From: a virus
Strand: one strand, 5' to 3'
DNA: 41,726 nt
IMG/VR virus record: IMGVR_UViG_3300029267_001422
Location: 1 to 41,726 of that record
Shown: positions 33,121 through 39,425 of the stretch, piece after piece
Position numbering within the stretch: position 1 is the stretch's first letter
How the letters are laid out: every line of letters begins with the position of its first letter
Position numbers and translations under genes: made by a program
The notes under the pieces: model-generated
The model's input: only the letters and a program-made list of their open reading frames with translations
Databases searched by the model: none
What the model was told of the DNA's origin: nothing

Positions 33121-33357
33121 GTGGAGTGGCTGATGGAGCACTGGGAGATGGTCGCCGCCGCAGGCGCGCTGATCGTCGCGGTGCTCAAGGCGTTCGGGCA
33201 GGCGCGGTACGCTCGTGTGGTCGCGGATCTCGTGACGAGCATCGAGCGCGCGAACGCCGCCGACGTCAAGGCGCTGGCGCAGAGCGCGAGCGTCAAGAGC
33301 GGGACGGCGCCCCTGCTCGCGAAGATCGTCAAGGCGCTGACGGAGGGAGGATCATGA
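33121..33357 (+). CDS. Holin-like small membrane protein
   Basis: A 78-residue protein with a GTG start behind an unusually extended Shine-Dalgarno sequence. A membrane helix lies at about 9-25 (MVAAAGALIVAVLKAFG), followed by a helical soluble part (ADLVTSIERANAADVKALAQ). One membrane span after a short N-terminus suits class III-like holins or phage small membrane proteins, and it sits between an XhlA-like protein and a lipoprotein. Lysis role is by context. Confidence 0.6.
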   Translation: MEWLMEHWEMVAAAGALIVAVLKAFGQARYARVVADLVTSIERANAADVKALAQSASVKSGTAPLLAKIVKALTEGGS

Positions 33358-33737
33358 GGTACGAGATTCGGGCCGTGCTGGCGTTCGGCGGGATCCTGGC
33401 GCTGCTGGTGGCGCTGATCTTCTGTGCGGGATGCGGCACCACAGTCCACGGCGAGGAGGGCGTGACGCTCAAGCGGGAGCAGGCGAGCATCCACCTGTTC
33501 CCCGCGTGCCCGACCCTGCCCGCCGATCCGGTGGCGGCGAAGGAGATCACGCTCGCGTGGCTCCAGACACTCAAGGACATCGCCGGATCGCTTCCGGCAG
33601 GGCTCCACGCCGAGATCACGGCGACCATCGACCGGAGCACGAGCGGGCAACTGAGTACCGCGACGGACGTGCGATCCGAGATCCAGGCAAGCGTGCAGGA
33701 GGCGTTCAAGGACTTCTACAAGGCACCGATTCCGTAG
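33354..33737 (+). CDS. Putative lipoprotein of the lysis cassette
   Basis: A 127-residue protein, ATG overlapping the previous stop (ATGA). Signal region: basic MRYEIR, hydrophobic AVLAFGGILALLVALIF, then CAGC, with Cys27 as likely lipidated residue (the -3 position is Cys rather than Leu, so the lipobox is imperfect). The mature part is helical with one more Cys. An outer-membrane spanin subunit would be one option in a diderm host; any envelope lipoprotein is possible. Last gene before the strong terminators. Confidence 0.55.
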   Translation: MRYEIRAVLAFGGILALLVALIFCAGCGTTVHGEEGVTLKREQASIHLFPACPTLPADPVAAKEITLAWLQTLKDIAGSLPAGLHAEITATIDRSTSGQLSTATDVRSEIQASVQEAFKDFYKAPIP

Positions 33738-33748
33738 GCGACCTCGAC

Positions 33749-33766
33749 CCGCGGGCACTCCCGCGG
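33749..33766 (+). terminator. Short hairpin after the lysis cassette
   Basis: CCGCGGG (33749-33755) pairs with CCCGCGG (33760-33766), loop CACT. It is the first of two tandem hairpins behind the last late gene. Confidence 0.65.
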
Positions 33767-33778
33767 ATTCTCTCCTCC

Positions 33779-33818
33779 GGGCCCCCGCTCTACTGAGGGC
33801 GGGGGCCCAATCTTTTTT
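33779..33818 (+). terminator. Strong intrinsic terminator of the late operon
   Basis: GGGCCCCCGC (33779-33788) pairs with GCGGGGGCCC (33799-33808); inner pairs extend it to about 13 bp with loop ACTG. AATCTTTTTT follows at 33809-33818, a clear U-tract. This is the only classical rho-independent terminator I see in the genome, and it ends the virion/lysis transcript. Confidence 0.93.
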
Positions 33819-33877
33819 CGGAATCCCGGCAAGCGGAGCGATCCCTTTTTCCAATTTTCTCACTTGCGCGGATTCCG
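33819..33877. promoter_or_regulatory. 15-bp inverted repeat, candidate operator
   Basis: Arms 33819-33833 (CGGAATCCCGGCAAG) and 33863-33877 (CTTGCGCGGATTCCG) are reverse complements with 13 of 15 matches, 29 bases apart. The spacer holds a T-rich stretch. The right arm overlaps the candidate -35 box of the promoter for the ribbon-helix-helix gene, so it could be its autoregulatory operator. Confidence 0.6.
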
Positions 33878-33892
33878 ATCATGTCGTATCGT
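33864..33892 (+). promoter_or_regulatory. Promoter candidate with leaderless start
   Basis: TTGCGC (33864-33869) and TATCGT (33887-33892) are spaced by 17 bases. TATCGT fits the TANNNT -10 pattern of high-GC bacteria. Initiation 7 bases after the -10 would fall on the A of ATG 33899, giving a leaderless message, which agrees with the absence of a Shine-Dalgarno sequence. Confidence 0.45.
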
Positions 33893-33898
33893 ACCCAC

Positions 33899-34072
33899 AT
33901 GAGCACGACACCAACCACCGAGCCGGCCGAGGCGCCCGGCACCAAGACCGTGCGGATACCCGCGGACCTGCACACGCGCCTCAAGGCTACGGCGGCACTC
34001 GCCGGCCGCACGATCGAGTCCTACGCCGAGGAGCTGCTGCGCGGGGCTCTGGTGTCGGAGGACGCCGCGTGA
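33899..34072 (+). CDS. Ribbon-helix-helix (CopG/Arc-like) regulator
   Basis: A 57-residue protein. ATG 33899 is favoured by the promoter geometry; ATG 33881 in the same frame would add six residues, and neither has a Shine-Dalgarno sequence. After a Thr/Pro/Glu-rich leader the ribbon strand TKTVRIPADL is followed by two helices (HTRLKATAALAGR, TIESYAEELLRGAL), the RHH fold that binds DNA as a dimer. Such proteins commonly repress their own operon; an inverted repeat lies directly upstream. Its stop overlaps the GTG of the ParB-like gene. Confidence 0.75.
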   Translation: MSTTPTTEPAEAPGTKTVRIPADLHTRLKATAALAGRTIESYAEELLRGALVSEDAA

Positions 34073-34971
34073 CAACCACGCGCGCCACCTACACGCTCTG
34101 GCCGATCGACGAAATCCACATCGAGAACCGTATCCGGGAAGACCTCGGCGACCTGGAGCCGCTCTCGGAGAGCATCCGCGCCGTCGGCCTGATGCACCCT
34201 CCGGTGGTCATGCGGGACGGGCGCCTCGTGGCGGGCGAGCGTCGAGTCGCCGCGTGCCGGCTTCTCGGCAAGACGTCGATTCAGGTCACGGTCGCAGCGG
34301 ACTGGACTGACGCGCTCCGGCTCCGCGCGGAGGGCGATGAGAACACCTGCCGGAAGGATCTCTCGCCGCTGGAGAAGAAGGCGCTCGCGGACCGTCTCCG
34401 CCCGGAGCTGGAAGCGGAGGCGAAGGCCCGGCAGCGGGAGGGGCAGGAGCGCGGACGGGAGGCGCAGCGGACCGGGGAGCGTGGTTCCCGGAGATTCTCC
34501 GGGAACGCCAGTGAAACCCGCGACCTGCTGGCCAAGGCGGTCGGCACGAGCACATTCACCCTCGGCCATATCGACAAGGTCGTCGAGGCCGCCGAGAAGG
34601 ACCCGAGCCTCGCGCCGGTCGTCGAGGAGATGGAGCGGACCGGGAAGGTTCACCCGGCCTACTGCGTAGCCGTGAAGGGCGAGAAGCCCAAGAACGGACG
34701 GGCGAAGAAGCCCGCCAACGGGAACGGCAAGAGGAACATCGAGGGGAACGTCGGCAACCCTCGCGTCATCCCGAAGCGCCCGTCGGACTACGGGCCGCGG
34801 CTGGAAAAGGCCGCCGACATGATCGAGCAGACGATCACCGCCGTCCTCCACGAGCTCGGTGCCATGAAGGACGGCGGTGAGATCCAGGGAGCCAAGGAGC
34901 TGGCCGCTCGTTTCCAGGCGCTCGGCGCGCAACTCCGGAAGCTCGCGAAGCAAGTGAAGGGTACCAGATGA
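34069..34971 (+). CDS. ParB-like nuclease-domain protein 1
   Basis: A 300-residue protein from a GTG overlapping the previous stop. Residues 10-90 match the ParB/sulfiredoxin N-terminal fold: IDEIHIENRIRED, LSESIRAVGLMHPPVVM, and the nucleotide-contacting GERRVAACRLLG. The middle is charged and helical (RPELEAEAKARQREGQER) and may include a helix-turn-helix region (ETRDLLAKAVGTSTFTLGHI). The end is helical. No ParA gene is present. Possible roles: partition-like DNA binding, transcription control or nuclease action. Confidence 0.8.
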   Translation: MTTTRATYTLWPIDEIHIENRIREDLGDLEPLSESIRAVGLMHPPVVMRDGRLVAGERRVAACRLLGKTSIQVTVAADWTDALRLRAEGDENTCRKDLSPLEKKALADRLRPELEAEAKARQREGQERGREAQRTGERGSRRFSGNASETRDLLAKAVGTSTFTLGHIDKVVEAAEKDPSLAPVVEEMERTGKVHPAYCVAVKGEKPKNGRAKKPANGNGKRNIEGNVGNPRVIPKRPSDYGPRLEKAADMIEQTITAVLHELGAMKDGGEIQGAKELAARFQALGAQLRKLAKQVKGTR

Positions 34972-35855
34972 CCACGAAGGCAGCAACGGCATCTCCGCCC
35001 GAGGAAGATCCGCCGCGGCGCTTCTCCCTCATCGACCTCTACTCGTGGGATGAGGAACTCGTCCGCATCGGGGACATCCAGACCAAGCCGGAGTACCAGC
35101 GGGCGACATCTCACGCGTGGATCCGCAAGACCGCCAAGGAGTTCGACTGGCACAAGTTCGGGATCGTGGAGATTTCGGTCCGCGATGAAGGGTCCTTCTG
35201 GGCGATGGACGGGCAGCACCGGGTCGAGGTTCTCAAGTTGCTCGGACTGGACGATGAGTCGATCCCCGTCGCGCTCTACCGCAATCTCGCCATCAAGGAC
35301 GAGGCGTCCATCTTCTGGGCGCGAAACGGCGGACGGTCCGTCCACCCGTTCGATCGGTTCAAGGCGGAACTGCTGGCCGAGTTCCCAGAAGCGACGGCCA
35401 TCAGTCGGGTCGTCAAGGCTGCCGGACTGAGGCTCACGCGGGAGAGGGTTCGCAACGGCGTGGCCTGCGCGACGGCGCTACGTCGCGTGTACTCGGGTGA
35501 CGTGCTCAAGCTCAAGCGCCCCATGCCGACGGCGCTCAAGGAAACCCTGCTCGTACTGAAAGACGCATGGATGGGATGGGAACCTCCGACCGGAAAGAAG
35601 CCCATCACGTTCCACCCGTCCGCCGTGGAGGGAGTAGGCGCCCTTGTGGCGCGCCACGAGGGCAAGGTCGACCTTAACCGCCTCATCGAGCGACTCGCGG
35701 CCTACCCGAACGGTCCCATCGGCTTCATCGGAAACGCCCGACGGCTACAGGAGGTCCGCGGAGGGCTTCTCCGCAACGCCGTCGCTGACCAGCTCACGGA
35801 GACCTACAACGACAGGCTCCGCGTGAACCGGCTCCCTCCGTGGAGCCCTGCGTGA
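34968..35855 (+). CDS. ParB-like protein 2 with DGQHR motif
   Basis: A 295-residue protein, ATG overlapping the previous stop. Pattern of phage ParB-superfamily proteins with DGQHR (DUF6551-like): VRIGDIQTKPEYQR near 32-45, HKFGIVEISVRDEG, then WAMDGQHRVEVLKLLG near 82-97, replacing the GERR motif of the preceding protein. The C-terminal 150 residues are helical. DGQHR proteins occur in phages and DNA-modification systems; activity is unknown. Adjacent with the GERR-type protein, it may work as a pair. Confidence 0.75.
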   Translation: MTTKAATASPPEEDPPRRFSLIDLYSWDEELVRIGDIQTKPEYQRATSHAWIRKTAKEFDWHKFGIVEISVRDEGSFWAMDGQHRVEVLKLLGLDDESIPVALYRNLAIKDEASIFWARNGGRSVHPFDRFKAELLAEFPEATAISRVVKAAGLRLTRERVRNGVACATALRRVYSGDVLKLKRPMPTALKETLLVLKDAWMGWEPPTGKKPITFHPSAVEGVGALVARHEGKVDLNRLIERLAAYPNGPIGFIGNARRLQEVRGGLLRNAVADQLTETYNDRLRVNRLPPWSPA

Positions 35856-35860
35856 CCACC

Positions 35861-35921
35861 CAGCGGGCCCTCCCGGCTCGGGACCTCGTCCACAACGCGC
35901 CCTGCGCCTGTGGGCCCGCTG
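35861..35921 (+). terminator. 10-bp inverted repeat after ParB-like genes
   Basis: CAGCGGGCCC (35861-35870) pairs with GGGCCCGCTG (35912-35921). Inside, TCCCG/CGGGA (35871-35883) forms a small hairpin. CTTTCCTTGG follows but without a T-run. It lies in the 84-bp gap after the ParB-like pair and is a probable attenuator or processing site; a 28-codon frame from GTG 35852 over it is unlikely to be real. Confidence 0.5.
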
Positions 35922-35939
35922 CTTTCCTTGGGGGATGAG

Positions 35940-36183
35940 ATGCGAGCAGAGAAGCCGCCCCGCCGCCCGACGTTCGCCGACCTCGCCACCGTGCGCGTGG
36001 TCGGGTCCACGCTGGTGCTGCTGCCCGCCGGGCCGGTGCGGCGCCGCCCGGCTCCGCGAGGAGAACGAGGACCTCCGCCGCCGGCTGGACGCGCTGACGC
36101 ACGGGCGCATCGGCTCTCCGCGGGTGGTTGCCGAGGTGGCCCGGCGGACGCTCGCGAAGGTCCGGGCGCGGAGGGCGTCATGA
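35940..36183 (+). CDS. Small coiled-coil protein with a +1 frame break
   Basis: From ATG 35940 (after GGGGGATGAG) the frame reads about 36 sensible residues (MRAEKPPRRPTFADLATVRV onward) and then degrades into Arg/Pro/Gly-rich sequence. Shifting +1 between about 36036 and 36054 yields a normal coiled-coil end (LREENEDLRRRLDAL, VAEVARRTLAKV) that stops at 36183, overlapping the next ATG by ATGA as genes here do. Third-position G/C switches frame at the same place. So the gene is about 80 residues, interrupted by an indel or a programmed +1 shift. Function unknown. Confidence 0.55.
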
Positions 36184-36464
36184 GCAAGCACAAGGTCAGC
36201 CACGCAACCGCCATGCTCGCCGCGATGGTCGCCGGCAGTCCGGTCCAGTTCGCGCCGAAGCCGAAGCGGGTCGGTCCCGCCCTCCCGCCGGAGCCGAAGG
36301 AGGCGAAGCCGAAGATGCGAGTCAAAGTCGTCCGGCACATCGTCGAGTTGTGGGAGGTCAAGGCGGACTCCCCGAAGGCGGCGAAGTCCCGGGCGCTGCG
36401 CGGTGTCGGGAAGCGGGTCACGTCTTCGACGACGGCGACCTATGCGAGCGTGGTGGCGTCGTGA
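36180..36464 (+). CDS. Hypothetical basic protein
   Basis: A 94-residue protein, ATG overlapping the preceding stop. Its frame continues upstream to 35910 without a stop, but that is the non-coding register of the previous gene. Lys/Pro-rich middle (FAPKPKRVG, PPEPKEAKPK), then a beta-alpha unit (MRVKVVRHIVELWEVKA, SPKAAKSRALRGV). The end resembles small modules that precede SAM- or nucleotide-related proteins only superficially; no family assigned. Confidence 0.6.
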   Translation: MSKHKVSHATAMLAAMVAGSPVQFAPKPKRVGPALPPEPKEAKPKMRVKVVRHIVELWEVKADSPKAAKSRALRGVGKRVTSSTTATYASVVAS

Positions 36465-36805
36465 CCGCCCGCGGCGGCAGTCGCGCGGACCGTCCGATCC
36501 TCGGGCTCGCGGAGCCGACGTGGCCTACCGGCATTGGGGCCTATCCGGACCCGTGCCCGGACTGCGGCGAGCCCATGAAGACCAGCGACGGCGTGACGCT
36601 CGCCTGCGACTCGTGCGGATACGCCGAGTGTATCCTCGCCGACGATCTGCACGTGCCGGTGGTCCTCGGCGGGCAGGGCCGTTCCCCCGAGCGCCAGTCC
36701 CGCGACGTGCGCATCGGCTGGTGGATCCTCGCCGGATTCGCGCTCGCGATTGCGGTCGGAATCGTCCTGACCACGGTCGGCGTGATCCAGGTGGTGGCGC
36801 GATGA
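36461..36805 (+). CDS. Zinc-ribbon protein with C-terminal membrane segment
   Basis: A 114-residue protein from a GTG overlapping the previous stop. A four-Cys zinc ribbon near 30-56 (PDPCPDCGEP, LACDSCGYAEC) is followed by a polar linker and a hydrophobic helix at about 86-110 (IGWWILAGFALAIAVGIVL). It is therefore probably a membrane-anchored zinc-binding protein with its ribbon on the cytoplasmic side. No known family. Confidence 0.6.
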   Translation: MTARGGSRADRPILGLAEPTWPTGIGAYPDPCPDCGEPMKTSDGVTLACDSCGYAECILADDLHVPVVLGGQGRSPERQSRDVRIGWWILAGFALAIAVGIVLTTVGVIQVVAR

Positions 36806-37008
36806 CCACTGCTGAGCGGACACGACTCCTCAACTTTCTCGCCTCGATGCCAGGCCTCGGCCACGACGTGGTGGACCGTGGCGAGCTGCGCGACCTGCTC
36901 CGTAGCACGGGAGGTCAGATCATGTCGCACGGGACCCTGTGGGAGATCACATCGAAGCACCTCGGTGGCGGCATGTACCGGGTGAGTACGACGCGGTGGT
37001 CCCGATGA
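36802..37008 (+). CDS. Hypothetical small protein
   Basis: A 68-residue protein, ATG overlapping the previous stop. Helical start (ERTRLLNFLASMPG), then a RGELRDLLRST helix and a beta end (MYRVSTTRWSR). No family recognised. ATGA overlap with the next gene. Confidence 0.55.
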   Translation: MTTAERTRLLNFLASMPGLGHDVVDRGELRDLLRSTGGQIMSHGTLWEITSKHLGGGMYRVSTTRWSR

Positions 37009-37475
37009 GCGCGCTCACGCCGGCGCGGCGGCAGGAGCTGCGCGAGATGCTCGCCGAGACACGATGGCGCGAGCGGATCGAGTGGGGTGGCACCGTCGGT
37101 GTCATCAACACCGACGAGATCCTCGCCCTGATCGACGCCGCCGACGAGGCGGACCGGCTGCGCAAGCAGCTCGCGCTCAAGACGAGATGGCTCGAAGGGA
37201 TGCCGTTCTGCCCGGACCACCGGGACAAGGTGAGCGGGAAGCCGTGTCGAGAGTGCCGCATCGAGCGGCTAGAGGCGGCGCTCAGGGTGTGTCGCTGGGG
37301 ATGCGCCACCGCCGAGGAACAGGCCGCTGCTCAGTACGGCCCAGACTGGCGGAACAAGGTGATCGCCGCCGCCCTCGCCGGGGAGGGCCGGCCGTCCCCG
37401 CTCGCCGACCCCGAGATCGCCCGCGACACCATCCTACAGCACACCGACCTGTCGCGCACACCCGACGACGACTGA
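37005..37475 (+). CDS. Hypothetical coiled-coil and Cys-motif protein
   Basis: A 156-residue protein, ATG overlapping the previous stop. The first 65 residues are helical (ARRQELREMLAETRWRER, LALIDAADEADRLRKQLAL). A Cys/His set follows near 67-85 (PFCPDHRDKVSGKPCREC), enough for a zinc knuckle. The remainder is helical and acidic at its end (RTPDDD). Such helical, Cys-bearing proteins recur in this genome. Function unknown. Confidence 0.55.
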   Translation: MSALTPARRQELREMLAETRWRERIEWGGTVGVINTDEILALIDAADEADRLRKQLALKTRWLEGMPFCPDHRDKVSGKPCRECRIERLEAALRVCRWGCATAEEQAAAQYGPDWRNKVIAAALAGEGRPSPLADPEIARDTILQHTDLSRTPDDD

Positions 37476-37490
37476 GGAGGGAGGACCGCC

Positions 37491-38390
37491 GTGACCTACC
37501 GCGTCCTGTGCCACAGTACCGCCCCCGACTGGATCGACAAGCATCACGGCAAGATCGGGTCCTCAGATGCCGCCGCGCTCCTCGGGGTATCGCCCTGGTG
37601 CTCGCGCCTCGAGCTCTACGCCCGGCTCATCGGCGCCGTGGAGCGGCCCGAGATCGGTGACCTCGAGCACATCCAGATCGGACTCGCGCTCGAGGCCCCG
37701 ATCGGCGAGATGCTGGCGGAGCGCCTCGAGATGGACCTCGTGCCGTGGGGCGACCTCCTCGAGAGTACCGCCCACCCGTGGGCCATCGCCACGCCCGACT
37801 GGCGCACGCCCGACGGGGAGCCGGTCGAGATCAAGACCGTCGGGACCGCCGCGCTCGGCAAGTGGAGCGAGGGGGACATCCCGCCGCAGTACGCCTGCCA
37901 GGTCCAGCACCAGTGCCTCGTGACCGGGGCGGATCAGGGCATCATCGCGGCGCTCACAGCGGCGCCGGCCTTCCGGCTCGTGTGGGGCTGGGTGCCGCGG
38001 GACGAGGCCGTCATCGACGAGATCCGGCGCGCCGGCGACGACATGATGCGCCGGGTGGCCGAGGAGGACCCGCCGCCGCCGGACGACAGCGAGAGTGCCT
38101 CCGCCGCGATCACCGCGCTCTACCCGGAGACGGAGGTCGAGGAGTTCGCCGCGCTCTCGGGGGAGGCGGTCGCCTGGGACGAGCGACTCGAGGTCGTCAA
38201 GGCCGAGAGCAAGGCGCTCGACGCCGAGAAGCGCGAGCTGACGAACAAGATCAAGGCCGCGATCGGGCCCGCCGCCGGGGGCGTGCTCCCGAACGGCGTC
38301 TCGTACAAGGCGAGCCGGTACACGGTCGCCGCCAAGGTCATCGAGAGAAACGAGTTCAGCGTCTTCAAGCTGACGAGGAGGGGAGCATGA
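37491..38390 (+). CDS. YqaJ-type recombination exonuclease
   Basis: A 299-residue protein with a GTG start after GAGGAGGGAGGACCGCC. The lambda-exonuclease/YqaJ fold is clear: GSSDAAALLGVSPW (23-36), QIGLALE with Glu68, then Asp103 (TPDW), Glu113 and Lys115 (PVEIKTV), and PPQYACQVQHQCLVTG (131-146). These are the PD-(D/E)XK catalytic residues. It degrades one strand of dsDNA ends to expose ssDNA for RecT, encoded next. The C-terminal 90 residues form a charged coiled region (LDAEKRELTNKIKAAIG). Overlaps recT by ATGA. Confidence 0.9.
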   Translation: MTYRVLCHSTAPDWIDKHHGKIGSSDAAALLGVSPWCSRLELYARLIGAVERPEIGDLEHIQIGLALEAPIGEMLAERLEMDLVPWGDLLESTAHPWAIATPDWRTPDGEPVEIKTVGTAALGKWSEGDIPPQYACQVQHQCLVTGADQGIIAALTAAPAFRLVWGWVPRDEAVIDEIRRAGDDMMRRVAEEDPPPPDDSESASAAITALYPETEVEEFAALSGEAVAWDERLEVVKAESKALDAEKRELTNKIKAAIGPAAGGVLPNGVSYKASRYTVAAKVIERNEFSVFKLTRRGA

Positions 38391-39424
38391 GCAACGCACC
38401 GGCGACGACGGCCCGCGGGGAGATCGTCCCGCGCAACCAGGCGATCGCGAACATCCAGGCGACGCTCGACAACGAGCGGTTTCTCGCCCGGGTGGCGGAC
38501 ACCGCGGTCAAGGGGCTCGACGCCCGCCACGTCGCGAACGTCGCCCTCAACGTCATCCGCACGAACGACGCCCTGCAGCGCTGCGACCCGATGAGCATCG
38601 CCGGGGCGCTCTGCCAGGCGGCGAGCACGGGGCTCCTGCCGGGCAACGGGCTCGGGCACGCCTACCTGATCCCGCGCGGCGGGGAGTGCCAGTACCAGAT
38701 CGGCTACCAGGGCTGGCGCGAGCTCGCGATGCGGTCGGGGCACGTCCGGTCGATCGTCTCGCGCTGCGTCTACGAGGGCGACGAGTTCGCGTTTTCCTGG
38801 GGGACGGAGGACGACATCCTGCACCGGCCCGGGAAGGGGCACGGCGGCGACCCGAAGGCCGTCACGCACGTCTACGCGGTCGCCCACATGCGGGACGCGC
38901 CGCCGGTGATCGAGGTCATGGCGCGGGCCGAGGTCGAGCGGATCCGCGAGAAGGCGCGCGCGCGGTCCGGGCCGTGGGTCACGGACTGGGCGGAGATGGC
39001 GCGCAAGACGGTGATCATCCGGCTCTGCAAGAGCTTGCCCCGCACGGCCGAGATGGCGCGTGCGATCGAGACGCAGCCGGAGATGGGCGATCCCGAGGAC
39101 ATCGTCGAGGGCCAGGTCGAGGTGATCGACCAGGAGACCGGGGAGGTGACGCGCGGGTCGGCGTCGAAGCCGAAAGCCGAGCCGGACAACAGTCCGCCCG
39201 ACGCCTGCTTCGACTGCCAGAAGGCCCTCGGACCGCGGGCGCAGCGCTTCCCCGTCGACGAGGCCGAGGGGCAGGTCGTGTGCCTCGCGTGCCAGCGCAA
39301 GCGGGAGAAGGCCGGGGACGCGCCGGCGAACGAGCCGGGGCCCGGCGACCAGGTCGCGGACGCGGTCCACGCGCAGCGGACCGAGGAGCAGCAGGCGACT
39401 CTCGGCGACGACTTCGGGTTCTGA
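38387..39424 (+). CDS. recT: RecT-family single-strand annealing protein
   Basis: A 345-residue protein, ATG overlapping the exonuclease stop. The RecT family core spans about 30-250: ALCQAASTGLLPGNGLGHAYLIP near 76-98, CQYQIGYQGWRELAMRSG, and KTVIIRLCKSLPR near 206-218. It anneals the ssDNA made by the exonuclease. Beyond 270 is an added zinc-ribbon tail (CFDCQKALG, CLACQRKRE) and a disordered acidic end. RecT itself ends near 270 residues, so the tail is extra and may recruit a partner. Confidence 0.92.
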   Translation: MSNAPATTARGEIVPRNQAIANIQATLDNERFLARVADTAVKGLDARHVANVALNVIRTNDALQRCDPMSIAGALCQAASTGLLPGNGLGHAYLIPRGGECQYQIGYQGWRELAMRSGHVRSIVSRCVYEGDEFAFSWGTEDDILHRPGKGHGGDPKAVTHVYAVAHMRDAPPVIEVMARAEVERIREKARARSGPWVTDWAEMARKTVIIRLCKSLPRTAEMARAIETQPEMGDPEDIVEGQVEVIDQETGEVTRGSASKPKAEPDNSPPDACFDCQKALGPRAQRFPVDEAEGQVVCLACQRKREKAGDAPANEPGPGDQVADAVHAQRTEEQQATLGDDFGF

Positions 39425-39425
39425 G

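Noticed and set aside
35852-35938. 28-codon frame with GTG overlapping the ParB-like 2 stop.
   Set aside because: It lies over a 10-bp inverted repeat and has no coding character; kept as an intergenic hairpin.
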